A DNA stretch of 64,000 nucleotides from Bin5 sp965221345. GTDB taxonomy: Bacteria; Chloroflexota; Anaerolineae; Caldilineales; Caldilineaceae. The position numbers and the translations under genes are program-made. Location of the stretch: the NCBI GenBank assembly GCA_965221345.1, contig CBDCSD010000002.1, forward strand, positions 1,302,001-1,366,000, in the 5' to 3' direction. Position 1 is the stretch's first letter. Each line of letters starts with the position of its first letter. Below the pieces are notes generated by a model. The model saw nothing but the letters and a program-made list of their open reading frames with translations. It searched no databases and was not told the DNA's origin. This document shows positions 25,807-34,137 of this stretch, piece after piece.

Positions 25807-27717
25807 TCACTGCTCCTCCCACTTAATCGCATCCCAGGCAACCTTGTGGGACAGGTATGTCTCGTAGGTCACGTCGGACAGAGAGATGTAATCATTCTCT
25901 GTACTGCTGAAATTGTAGGTGCCCAGGGAGACCCACTGACCGGCATACTGGGACTGATCTACCTCCCGCAGGGTAAAACCGCCTGCGTGGGAGATCCAAT
26001 AGCGAGCATTTCCCGTCGTCGCATGGTTCTCGGGGATGTATACGAATACCTCGTAACTGGCCGCCTCCAAGTCCGGCGACCATCTTCCCCAATTGTATCC
26101 GTCGCGGGTCTTGTCGTTGTTGTTCGTCCAGAAAAGGTGGCCCGCGTGGCCCTCGTCCGCCTGTCTCCACGTTGTCGTAAGGCCGCCTCTTTCGAATCCG
26201 GAATCCTGGTCGTCTACAACCACCGGGCTGACAGTGGGAGTCGGCTGCGGTGACGGTGAGGCCTCTGGCGTTGCGGCGGTTGTGGCGACCCAACTCAACT
26301 TCACCTGGGCCGACTCCTCGTGCTCATAGTATTCCAGAACAAGATTCACAGACCCGCCGTCGTGCTGCAGCGTATATTGGTATGGTGTCGCCGGATGATC
26401 GCTCCAGCCATCGATCCGTTGGACGCTATCAATAAACAGGCGCACCCCATCGTCGGACACAACATCGAAGCGGTAGGATCCCGCCGCGAGCGAAATCAGT
26501 GTACTCCAGCGGGCTGAAAAATTGTCCGCGTTAATGGTTGGCGACGCTGGTGAACCGGCCCCCCAATTGTAGTCAATAACAGACTCCTGCTGGGCGAGAG
26601 CCGGACTACCGGTTAGAGTGGTGTTGTTCCAGTACAGCGCCTGCCACACGACAACCGGCGTCGATGTCGGCGTTGGCGTTGGCCCCGCCGTGGATGTTGG
26701 CGTTGGCGATGTTGCTGCGGTTAAGGTTGGCGCCGGCGTGGACGCGGACGACGGTGTTGCCGTCGGTGTTGCCGTCGGCGTTGTCTCCAGCCTGCTCCAG
26801 GTCAAGCGCGCTTCTGCCTGCCCCGTTGCTTCGTAATACTCCATCCGCACGATGACGGCACTGCCGTCCAGATAGATAATCTGGGAGTAGGTTGTCGCCG
26901 TCTGCACCTGCCAGGCATCGATCAGTGTTCTGTTTCCGATCAACAGTCGTACGCCGTCATCCACCGTGGCTGTAAAGCGGTAATCACCTGCCGGCAGTTG
27001 CAGAGATCTGCTCCAGCGCACGGAAAATCCATCCTGATTGAGGCCGGTCAGCGGGCTTTCGTACCCCCAGTCAAAGTTGATACGCGCGTCGTTGCGCGTC
27101 GTATGCGCCGTTCCCTCAAGCGAACTGTTGTTGTAATACTCGCCCTGCCAATAGGTCGTGGGCAGCTCCGGCTCCCGCTCCCAACTCACCGAAATCGAGG
27201 CCGCGCCGGTCAACTCAAAATACTCGACGAGAATAAGATGCTGCCCCTCCGACAGGGACAGTCTGGCCTCGTAAGACGCTTTCGCTTGTTCGATCCAGCT
27301 GTCGATTTTCAGCTCTCCATCCACCCACAGCCGCACGCCGTCATCAACTTCGGCGGTAAAGATGTAGTTGCCGGCCTCGTCCGCGGTGATGTTGAGATGA
27401 CGCTCCCAGCGGGCTGAAAATCGATCCGCGGAAATACCCGTGCCCGGCGAGCCGTCGCCCCAATCGAAATCCAGCGTCTCATCCTGGCGCGAGATGACGG
27501 TATCGCCGGTAAGAGTTATGTTGTCCCAATAGTCGGCTTCCCAGGTCGTAACTGATTCATGGGCGAGGGCGTCCGCAGAGTTCAGCGCGATAACCGAAAG
27601 CGCGCAAAGACCCAGCAGGACAGCACAGCATACAATGCGCCCGCTTTTGTCCCTGCACCCGTGAAGAAAGGCGTATAGCCATGAAACGCCAACTCGGAAC
27701 CGGTTATCCCTCTGCAT
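25807..27717 (-). CDS. Secreted triple-PA14 protein with golvesin-like C-terminal domain
   Basis: A 636-residue exported protein with a signal/anchor around residues 27-50. Three PA14 beta-barrel domains lie at roughly 58-180, 188-310 and 360-480; each contains the F(S/T)ARW or FSVRW and (D)DGVRL(F/L/W) motifs typical of carbohydrate-binding PA14. A Thr/Pro/Ala-rich linker (about 311-358) separates the second and third, and a shorter one follows. The last ~135 residues (WSPDLEAASYEVFVYIPENH.., then HKVAWDAIKWEEQ) match the golvesin/Xly C-terminal domain. No enzymatic domain is seen, so it is probably a polysaccharide- or cell-surface-binding adhesin. AAGGAG precedes the ATG. Confidence 0.85.
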   Translation of the reverse strand: MQRDNRFRVGVSWLYAFLHGCRDKSGRIVCCAVLLGLCALSVIALNSADALAHESVTTWEADYWDNITLTGDTVISRQDETLDFDWGDGSPGTGISADRFSARWERHLNITADEAGNYIFTAEVDDGVRLWVDGELKIDSWIEQAKASYEARLSLSEGQHLILVEYFELTGAASISVSWEREPELPTTYWQGEYYNNSSLEGTAHTTRNDARINFDWGYESPLTGLNQDGFSVRWSRSLQLPAGDYRFTATVDDGVRLLIGNRTLIDAWQVQTATTYSQIIYLDGSAVIVRMEYYEATGQAEARLTWSRLETTPTATPTATPSSASTPAPTLTAATSPTPTSTAGPTPTPTSTPVVVWQALYWNNTTLTGSPALAQQESVIDYNWGAGSPASPTINADNFSARWSTLISLAAGSYRFDVVSDDGVRLFIDSVQRIDGWSDHPATPYQYTLQHDGGSVNLVLEYYEHEESAQVKLSWVATTAATPEASPSPQPTPTVSPVVVDDQDSGFERGGLTTTWRQADEGHAGHLFWTNNNDKTRDGYNWGRWSPDLEAASYEVFVYIPENHATTGNARYWISHAGGFTLREVDQSQYAGQWVSLGTYNFSSTENDYISLSDVTYETYLSHKVAWDAIKWEEQ

Positions 27718-27754
27718 CGCTTTCTCCTTGCAGTAATCAGTGGCTGTGAGTCAG

Positions 27755-27848
27755 TTTGGCCGCCGTTATCTCCAGGTTTCAGGCAGGTTGCCCCGAATCC
27801 AGATGTTTGGACACGTAGCGGCAACCTGACAACTGGGCGGCGGCCAAA
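27755..27848. repeat. Nested inverted repeat
   Basis: Perfect outer arms TTTGGCCGCCG (27755-27765) and CGGCGGCCAAA (27838-27848) enclose perfect inner arms CAGGTTGCC (27784-27792) and GGCAACCTG (27820-27828). It lies in a ~400-bp gap between divergent genes and could be a cruciform-forming repeat or the remains of a small mobile element. Confidence 0.6.
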
Positions 27849-28040
27849 GCACAGCAAACACCAAGAACCACGGACCACTATATATTACCCAACTCTGTCA
27901 GTGTGAAAATTATTATACTACATGCACCACGATCCATCTATAGCCTACCACGCAGTCCTTGCCGACCCGTAATGCAGTACGCATTACGCAAAACGCATTC
28001 GCTATGCTATCCTTACAGTCGCATTGACCCTTCCTCAACG

Positions 28041-28096
28041 TGCAGTTTTCAGCGCTCGGTTCTTGCTGACCGCTCGCCCGGCAACCTGAAAACTGA
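28041..28096. repeat. CAGTTTTCAG inverted repeat upstream of rqcH
   Basis: Perfect 10-bp arms CAGTTTTCAG (28043-28052) and CTGAAAACTG (28086-28095), another AGTTTTTAGT-family element, ending about 20 nt before the ATG of the next gene. Confidence 0.6.
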
Positions 28097-28117
28097 AGAC
28101 CGGAAAATACTCCTGGC

Positions 28118-30025
28118 ATGCATTTTGACGCCCTGATGCTGGCTGCAGTGGCCGACGAACTGAAAGAGACGGTCGCGGGCGGCCGGGTACAGCAGATCGT
28201 TCTGCCGGACAGCCGCAGCGTCGCCCTGGAGATCTACGCCCACCGGCAGCGGCGCCATCTGCTGCTCTCGGCACATCCCCAGGCCAGCCGCGTCCATCTG
28301 CTCGAACACAAGCCGCGGCGGGGGGTGCCGAAGGAGACCCAGCTTCTGCTCCTACTGCGCAAATATGTGCGCAGCGCGCGGCTGGAGTCTGTCGAGTTGC
28401 CGGTGCCCTTCGAGCGGGTGCTCTTTCTGCGCTTCCACCACCCCGAGCATGCTGCCACCACCCTCGTCGTCGAACCGATCGGGCAACTGGGCAATCTGAT
28501 ACTGATGAACGCCGATGACCGCATTCTGGATGCGCTCGTGCGGGTGCCCGCGGGCGAGAACGCCCAGCGCGTACTGTTGCCGCGCCGCATCTATCAACTG
28601 CCGCCGCCACAGGACAGGTTGCCGCCGCTCGAGGGAAGCGAAGAGCCGCATCGAGACGCCGCTCAGTCGCCGGCAGATGAAACCGGCGCCAACCAGGCTC
28701 AGGCCTCGCTCCTCTGGCGCAGCCTGCTCAACCGTTTCGCCGGCGTCAGCCCGACTCTGGCCAGAGAAGCGGCCTGGCGGGCGACCGGAGACGCCAACGC
28801 ACCGCTCACTACGCAAGCGTTCGTGGACGCGCGCAAGGCGCTCAGCAACCTGTGGTCGTCAGCCGGCGCGAGCGATTGGACACCCGGCATCGCCGTGGAC
28901 GAACAGGACGGCGTCGCCGCGTTTGCAACCTACGAGCTTCATTTCTGCGGCGAGTTCGCACAGACAGATTCGGCCAGCGCGGCGGTCGCTGCCTTCTACG
29001 CCGCCCAGGAACGCGACGTTTCCTCCTCGCGCGACGAGTACGCAGGCGTGCGCGGCGGGGTGGCCGCGCTGGTCCGGCAGGCGCAGGCGCGCGTGCAGAG
29101 TCAACTGCGCGCGCTGGCCGCGGATGAGCCGACCCCGGGTGAGCCGGAACGCGTGCGCACGCAGGCAGGGTGGCTGCTGGCCCTCTCCAGCCAGATAACG
29201 CAGGAGGCAAATGGGCCTGGCGCGCAGGAAGGATTCAGCCTGCAGGACGGCTGGGCCGCTGTGCAGCCGGCGCCGAACGGACAGATGCAACTGATCATTT
29301 TCGCCGCCGCTGACACCAGTTTCGGACAGGCGGCGGCCGGCGAAGAGTTGGCAGCGGAGGGGGACGACCTGATCGTTCTACTCGACCCGAAACATTCGCC
29401 GGTGGAACAGGCCGAGCGCATGTTTGATCGGGCCGCCAAGATGGAACGGGCCGCCCGCATCATCCCCCGCCGCCGGGCCAGACTCGAGGCGGACCATGCC
29501 TACTTGCAGCAACTGGAGAGCGATCTGAGCCTGGCGCAAGATCAGCCGGAGATCGTCGCCGTGCGGGAAGCCCTGCGGGAGGCGGGCTATCTGCGTCAAC
29601 GTCGCGACCGGCGTGACAAGGTGCAAAGAGACCGCTCGCAACCGTTGCGTTATCTCTCGCCCGAAGGCTTCCCAATTCTGGTGGGGCGCAACGCCCGCCA
29701 AAATGAAATCGTCACCTTCACCGAGGCCGGCCGAGATGACCTGTGGCTGCACGTGCGCGGCGGGCCGGGCGCACACGTCATCATCCGCTGCGGCGGACAA
29801 ACGGTCCCCGCACCGACCCGCACTGCCGCCGCCCAGCTTGCCGCCTGGTTTTCCCGCCAACGGGGCAACACCGGCGTCGCCGTCGTTATCGCCCCGCGGC
29901 ACTTTGTCACGCGCATGGCCGGCGGGCGGCCAGGGCAGGTGCATTTCCGCAACGAGGAGACCATCAGCGTGCCGGCCGAACTGCCGCCGGAGAGTGAGCA
30001 GTGGCTCGTGGAGCGTGAACAATAG
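28118..30025 (+). CDS. rqcH: Rqc2 homologue RqcH (NFACT family)
   Basis: A 635-residue NFACT protein acting in ribosome-associated quality control, where it binds obstructed 50S subunits and recruits Ala-tRNA to add C-terminal poly-alanine tails. The N-terminal domain starts MHFDALMLAAVADEL with GGRVQQIVLPDSRSV; the middle carries coiled-coil helices (about residues 405-510); the NFACT-R region is seen as ILVGRNARQNEIVTF, DLWLHVRGGPGAHVII and HFRNEETISV near the end. The middle ~120 residues are unusually rich in Ala/Gln/Glu. It stands as a single gene between divergent or repeat-filled gaps. Confidence 0.9.
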   Translation: MHFDALMLAAVADELKETVAGGRVQQIVLPDSRSVALEIYAHRQRRHLLLSAHPQASRVHLLEHKPRRGVPKETQLLLLLRKYVRSARLESVELPVPFERVLFLRFHHPEHAATTLVVEPIGQLGNLILMNADDRILDALVRVPAGENAQRVLLPRRIYQLPPPQDRLPPLEGSEEPHRDAAQSPADETGANQAQASLLWRSLLNRFAGVSPTLAREAAWRATGDANAPLTTQAFVDARKALSNLWSSAGASDWTPGIAVDEQDGVAAFATYELHFCGEFAQTDSASAAVAAFYAAQERDVSSSRDEYAGVRGGVAALVRQAQARVQSQLRALAADEPTPGEPERVRTQAGWLLALSSQITQEANGPGAQEGFSLQDGWAAVQPAPNGQMQLIIFAAADTSFGQAAAGEELAAEGDDLIVLLDPKHSPVEQAERMFDRAAKMERAARIIPRRRARLEADHAYLQQLESDLSLAQDQPEIVAVREALREAGYLRQRRDRRDKVQRDRSQPLRYLSPEGFPILVGRNARQNEIVTFTEAGRDDLWLHVRGGPGAHVIIRCGGQTVPAPTRTAAAQLAAWFSRQRGNTGVAVVIAPRHFVTRMAGGRPGQVHFRNEETISVPAELPPESEQWLVEREQ

Positions 30026-30122
30026 ACACCACTATCCAGCCTGCTCCCCACCCAGGAGTATGGCGCCGAGCCCTGGACACAACTGATTTTTCAAGCAAAT
30101 GAGACACTATCAGGACCAACAA

Positions 30123-30938
30123 ATGGACTTGAGTCGACTCTGCATCCACACAATTACAACCAAGCCCTGGCCCATCGAAACGGCGATCGAACGCTTCAGC
30201 GCCCACGGCGTCGCCGCCATGACCGTCTGGAGGGACGCCCTGGAGGGGCGGGACATCGCCGCCGCCGGTAAGCGTATCCGCGATTCCGGAATGGATGTCG
30301 TCTCTCTGTGCCGGGGCGGCTTCTTCCCTGCGGAGACGGCCGCGGCGCGCCAGGAAGCCCTCGACGACAACCGCCGCGCCATTGACGAGGCCGCCGCCCT
30401 CGGCGCGCCCCTGGTCGTTCTCGTCTGCGGCGCTGTGCCCGGTCAGCCCCTGGATGTCAGCCGCGGCCAGATCCGGGACGGGATCGAGGCCGTGCTGCCC
30501 CACGCCCAGGCCGCGGGGGTCAAGCTGGGCATTGAGCCGCTGCATCCGCTGTACGCGGACAGCCGCTCCGCCGTCAACACGATGGCCCAGGCCAACGACA
30601 TCGCCGAAAAGATCAACTCCCCTTTTGTCGGCGTCGTAGTGGATGTCTACCACCTGTGGTGGGACCCCGATCTGGAGCGGGAAATCCACCGCTGCGGGCA
30701 GATGGACAGACTGTTCGCCTTCCACGTCTGCGACTGGCGCACGCCCACCGAAGACCTGCTCAATGACCGCGGTCTGATGGGTGAGGGCTGCATCAACATC
30801 CGCCAGATACGCGGCTGGGTTGAGGAGGCCGGGTTTGACGGGTATAATGAGGTCGAAATCTTCTCAAACCGCTACTGGGCGATGGAGCAGGAGCAGTTCC
30901 TGGAGCGGATCGTGGAAGCTTATACAAATCACGTATAA
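30123..30938 (+). CDS. Sugar phosphate isomerase/epimerase-like TIM barrel
   Basis: A 271-residue AP endonuclease-2-like barrel. ATG at 30123 was preferred because AGGA lies 7 nt upstream; an in-frame ATG at 30099 would add 8 residues. LGIEPLHP with a metal-binding Glu, VVVDVYHLWWDPD, FAFHVCDWRTP and GYNEVEIFS are the conserved metal-ligand segments of this family. Such enzymes isomerise or epimerise keto sugars or inositol derivatives. The oxidoreductase 45 nt downstream is probably its pathway partner. Confidence 0.85.
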   Translation: MDLSRLCIHTITTKPWPIETAIERFSAHGVAAMTVWRDALEGRDIAAAGKRIRDSGMDVVSLCRGGFFPAETAAARQEALDDNRRAIDEAAALGAPLVVLVCGAVPGQPLDVSRGQIRDGIEAVLPHAQAAGVKLGIEPLHPLYADSRSAVNTMAQANDIAEKINSPFVGVVVDVYHLWWDPDLEREIHRCGQMDRLFAFHVCDWRTPTEDLLNDRGLMGEGCINIRQIRGWVEEAGFDGYNEVEIFSNRYWAMEQEQFLERIVEAYTNHV

Positions 30939-30983
30939 TGGCGGTTCTTGGTGGCCGCGAATCAATTGGAGCTTTTCCTACCT

Positions 30984-32135
30984 ATGGCTGAAATTGCGTT
31001 TGGCGTAATCTTAAATGGCGTCACCGGGCGCATGGGCACGAATCAACATCTTGTCCGTTCGATTCTGGCGATCCGGGAACAGGGCGGCGTGTCCACCGCC
31101 GACGGCGACCGCATCATGCCGGAGCCGGTGCTGGTCGGCCGCAATCCGGACAAGCTGCGGCATCTCTCCGCTGCCCACAATGTAAGCAAGTGGACAACCA
31201 ACCTGGACGAGGCGCTCGCCGACGACCACAACCGCATCTATTTCGATGCGCTGGCCACCAACCTGCGGGTGCCGAATACACTGCAGGCGATCGAGGCGGG
31301 CAAGGCGGTCTACTGCGAAAAGCCGACCGCAGGCAATACCGAGGATGCGTTGCAGCTGGCGCGCGCGGCGATCGACGCCGGGGTCAGCAATGGCGTTGTC
31401 CAGGATAAGCTGTTTCTGCCCGGTTTTCTGAAGCTCAAGTATCTGATCGACACCGGTTTCTTTGGCCGCATTCTGGCCGTGCGCGGCGAGTTCGGCTACT
31501 GGGTCTTCGATGGCAAGGACCAGCCGGCCCAGCGCCCCTCCTGGAACTACAAGAAGTCCGAGAGCGGCGGCATCGTTCTCGACATGTTTGCCCACTGGCG
31601 CTACGTGATCGACAACCTTTTCGGCCCGATCAAGCGGCTCACCTGCATCGCCGCCAACCACGTGCCGGAACGCATTGACGAGGAAGGCGCGGCCTACGAC
31701 GCCGACGCCGATGACGGCGCCTACGCCATGTTCGAGTTGGAAAACGGCATCATCTGCAACTTCAACTCCTCCTGGTGCGTGCGCGTGCGCCGCGATGACC
31801 TGCTGACGGTCCAGGTGGACGGCACGCGCGGCAGCGCCGTGGCCGGCCTGCGCGATTGCGCGCTGCAGGGCGACTCCTTCACGCCCAAACCGGTCTGGAA
31901 CCCGGACATCCCCCAACCGATCCCCTTCTACGATACCTGGGAGTGGATGCCCGACAACAACCCCTACGACAACGCCTTCAAGATCGAATGGGAGATGTTC
32001 CTGCGCCATGCAGTCAAGGGCGACCCGTTCCCCCATACGCTGGTCGAAGGGGCCAAAGGCGTGCAGCTGGCCGAGCTGGGCTACCAGGCCTGGCAGGAGC
32101 GGCGCTGGGTGGACGTGCCGCCGCTGGAGGTTTAA
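30984..32135 (+). CDS. Gfo/Idh/MocA family oxidoreductase
   Basis: A 383-residue dehydrogenase-type protein. ATG at 30984 is preferred to an in-frame TTG at 30948. The Rossmann part reads GVILNGVTGRMGTNQHL, a variant of GxGxxG with a larger loop, and AVYCEKPTAGNTEDAL holds the EKP motif with the conserved lysine. The C-terminal half is the usual beta-sheet domain. It likely oxidises or reduces the product of the isomerase encoded upstream; GGAG at 30968 gives weak ribosome-binding support. The radical SAM gene starts 8 nt later. Confidence 0.85.
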   Translation: MAEIAFGVILNGVTGRMGTNQHLVRSILAIREQGGVSTADGDRIMPEPVLVGRNPDKLRHLSAAHNVSKWTTNLDEALADDHNRIYFDALATNLRVPNTLQAIEAGKAVYCEKPTAGNTEDALQLARAAIDAGVSNGVVQDKLFLPGFLKLKYLIDTGFFGRILAVRGEFGYWVFDGKDQPAQRPSWNYKKSESGGIVLDMFAHWRYVIDNLFGPIKRLTCIAANHVPERIDEEGAAYDADADDGAYAMFELENGIICNFNSSWCVRVRRDDLLTVQVDGTRGSAVAGLRDCALQGDSFTPKPVWNPDIPQPIPFYDTWEWMPDNNPYDNAFKIEWEMFLRHAVKGDPFPHTLVEGAKGVQLAELGYQAWQERRWVDVPPLEV

Positions 32136-32143
32136 GAGAGAAA

Positions 32144-33514
32144 ATGTCCCAATCAATCGCACTGCTCGACCCAACGCCCGCAACCGATATCGCGCCGCCG
32201 CCCGCCTTCCACATCATGCTCAAACCGCGCGGCGCAATCTGCAACCTGGACTGCCACTACTGCTACTTCCTGAGCAAGGAGTCCATGTACCCGGACAGCC
32301 AGTTCCGCATGTCCGAGTCGATGCTCGAAGAGTACACCCGCCAGTACATCGAAGCGCAGCAGGTCCCGGAGGTCACATTCGCCTGGCAAGGGGGCGAGCC
32401 GACGCTGATGGGGCTGGACTACTTCAAAAAAGCGGTCGAGTTCCAGCAGAAGCACAAGAAGCCGGGCATGCAGGTCGAAAACGCGCTCCAGACCAATGGT
32501 ACGCTGCTCGACGACGAATGGTGCGACTTTCTGCGCCGCAGCGACTTCCTGATCGGTCTGAGTATGGACGGCCCGCGCGAACTCCACGACTTCTACCGCG
32601 TCGATAAAGGCGGCCAGCCCACCTGGGAAAAAGTGATGCGCGCCGCCCGCCTGTTGCACAAGCACAAAGTGCGCTTCAACATCCTGACGACCGTCCATGC
32701 CGCCAACGCGCCCCACCCAGTGGAGGTCTACCGTTTCCTGCGCGACGAGGTCAAGACAGAGTTCATGCAGTTCATCCCGATCGTCGAGCGCGATAACGAC
32801 ACCGGCTACCAGGAAGGCGATTCGGTCACCGATCGCTCCGTCACAGCCGAACAGTACGGCGATTTCCTGATCCAGATCTTCGAGGAGTGGGTGCGCCATG
32901 ACGTCGGGCGGGTCTTTGTCCAGATCTTCGATGTCGCGCTGGCCGGTTACGCAGGACACCGCCCCGGCCTCTGCATCTTCGAAGAGACGTGCGGCTCCGC
33001 GCTGGCGATGGAGCACAACGGCGATCTGTTCTCCTGCGATCACTACGTGGAGCCGGACTACCTCCTGGGCAACATCGAGGAGATCCCGCTGATCGAGATG
33101 GTCGGCTCCGCCCGCCAGCAGGAGTTCGGCACGCACAAACGGGACAGCCTGCCCAACTACTGCCTGGAATGCGAGGTGCGCTTCGTCTGCAACGGCGGCT
33201 GCCCCAAGAACCGCTTCATCAGCACCCCCGACGGCGAAGCGGGGCTGAACTATCTGTGCGCCGGCTACCGGTCCTTCTTCAATCATGTGCGCCCGTACAT
33301 GAACTTCATGGCCGATCAACTGAACCGGCGCCAGGCCCCGGCAAATATCATGCAGCACCTGGCCGAACAGGACCACAAACAGGACGCGATCTTCGCCGGC
33401 GCCAAACGCAACGATCCCTGCCCGTGCGGGAGCGGCAGAAAGTTCAAACAGTGCCATGGCCGCGGCCACAAAAGCGAGCCGGCACAGATGCGCTGGCCGG
33501 TTTCCGGTAACTAG
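32144..33514 (+). CDS. Anaerobic sulfatase maturase-like radical SAM enzyme with SEC-C tail
   Basis: A 456-residue protein from the ATG at 32144; the open frame extends upstream but only through the previous gene. The radical SAM cluster motif is CNLDCHYCYF (about residues 34-43), followed by QGGEPTLMG. The C-terminal auxiliary-cluster cysteines appear as CGSALAMEHNGDLFSCDHY and NYCLECEVRFVCNGGCPK, the SPASM arrangement of anSME enzymes that convert sulfatase Cys or Ser to formylglycine. The tail NDPCPCGSGRKFKQCHG is a SEC-C zinc-binding module. The only sulfatase visible nearby is at 5889-7229. Confidence 0.88.
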   Translation: MSQSIALLDPTPATDIAPPPAFHIMLKPRGAICNLDCHYCYFLSKESMYPDSQFRMSESMLEEYTRQYIEAQQVPEVTFAWQGGEPTLMGLDYFKKAVEFQQKHKKPGMQVENALQTNGTLLDDEWCDFLRRSDFLIGLSMDGPRELHDFYRVDKGGQPTWEKVMRAARLLHKHKVRFNILTTVHAANAPHPVEVYRFLRDEVKTEFMQFIPIVERDNDTGYQEGDSVTDRSVTAEQYGDFLIQIFEEWVRHDVGRVFVQIFDVALAGYAGHRPGLCIFEETCGSALAMEHNGDLFSCDHYVEPDYLLGNIEEIPLIEMVGSARQQEFGTHKRDSLPNYCLECEVRFVCNGGCPKNRFISTPDGEAGLNYLCAGYRSFFNHVRPYMNFMADQLNRRQAPANIMQHLAEQDHKQDAIFAGAKRNDPCPCGSGRKFKQCHGRGHKSEPAQMRWPVSGN

Positions 33515-33589
33515 CGCCCGGCAGTTTCGCTGCGCACAGTCCACAGGCCGCCGGCTCTGCATTGCGTGTCGTTTTGTACGCCCGATCTT

Positions 33590-33617
33590 TTGCACGCGTG
33601 CAGGGCTATGTTATACT
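33590..33617 (+). promoter_or_regulatory. Candidate sigma-70-type promoter of the rpsF operon
   Basis: TTGCAC at 33590-33595 and TATACT at 33612-33617 are separated by 16 nt. It lies ~215 nt before rpsF and directly before the leader hairpins. Confidence 0.6.
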
Positions 33618-33628
33618 ATCGAACTGCG

Positions 33629-33686
33629 ACGAGGGACAGCTTGTCTGCTCCCTCGTTCTTTCTGTCCACAGCACAAGGCTGTGGAC
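33629..33686 (+). promoter_or_regulatory. Two leader hairpins of the rpsF operon
   Basis: Hairpin 1 has arms ACGAGGGA (33629-33636) and TCCCTCGT (33649-33656). Hairpin 2 is a perfect 9-bp stem, GTCCACAGC (33664-33672) and GCTGTGGAC (33678-33686), followed by CTTTGTCT. They sit just after the candidate promoter and may act in attenuation or in autoregulation by the S6:S18 complex. Confidence 0.45.
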
Positions 33687-33698
33687 CTTTGTCTAACT

Positions 33699-33793
33699 GC
33701 AGTTTCTGGTAGCCGGTTTTCAGTTCTTACTAACTCCTCACTTTCGAGTCGAGCGCAGTTACTAAAAACTGAAAACTAAAAACTGGAAACTAA
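33699..33793. repeat. AGTTTTTAGT-type inverted repeat upstream of rpsF
   Basis: Left arm CAGTTTCTGGTAGCC..TTTTCAGTTCTTACT, right arm AGTTACTAAAAACTG and AAAACTAAAAACTGG; they pair imperfectly. It is the largest member of this repeat family in the window. Confidence 0.6.
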
Positions 33794-33831
33794 CCCAAGA
33801 CACTGCTCAAGGAAAGGAGTGAAAAGGGTAG

Positions 33832-34119
33832 ATGAACATTTACGAATTGGTGTACATCATCCAGCCCAATCTGGATGATGATGGTGTCAAAGCCGTGGAT
33901 GACCGGATCGGTCAGGCCATCACCGGCGAGGATGGGACAATCACGAGCACCGATCATTGGGGCAAACGTCGATTGGCCTATCCCATCAAAGGCCACTTTG
34001 AAGGACACTACATTCTGCACAATCTCTCGATGCCTCCCACCGCGGTGCTGAACGTCGAACGACAGTTGCGGCTATCGGAAGATGTATTGCGTTTCCTCTT
34101 TATCCGCGCTGATGACTGA
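33832..34119 (+). CDS. rpsF: 30S ribosomal protein bS6
   Basis: A 95-residue protein starting MNIYELVYIIQPNLDDD, with the ferredoxin-like fold elements of S6, including WGKRRLAYPIKGHFEGHYIL. It binds 16S rRNA as a dimer with bS18 in the small-subunit platform. AGGAAAGGAG lies upstream of the ATG. It is the first gene of an operon with rpsR and a parvulin; the single-strand-binding protein gene that usually follows rpsF in bacteria is absent here. Confidence 0.97.
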   Translation: MNIYELVYIIQPNLDDDGVKAVDDRIGQAITGEDGTITSTDHWGKRRLAYPIKGHFEGHYILHNLSMPPTAVLNVERQLRLSEDVLRFLFIRADD

Positions 34120-34137
34120 GCCTAAAAGGAGCATCGA

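Noticed and set aside
31856..32143. Extension of the radical SAM frame upstream of 32144
   Set aside because: It lies inside the preceding oxidoreductase gene and has shadow composition; the ATG at 32144 begins the homologous protein.
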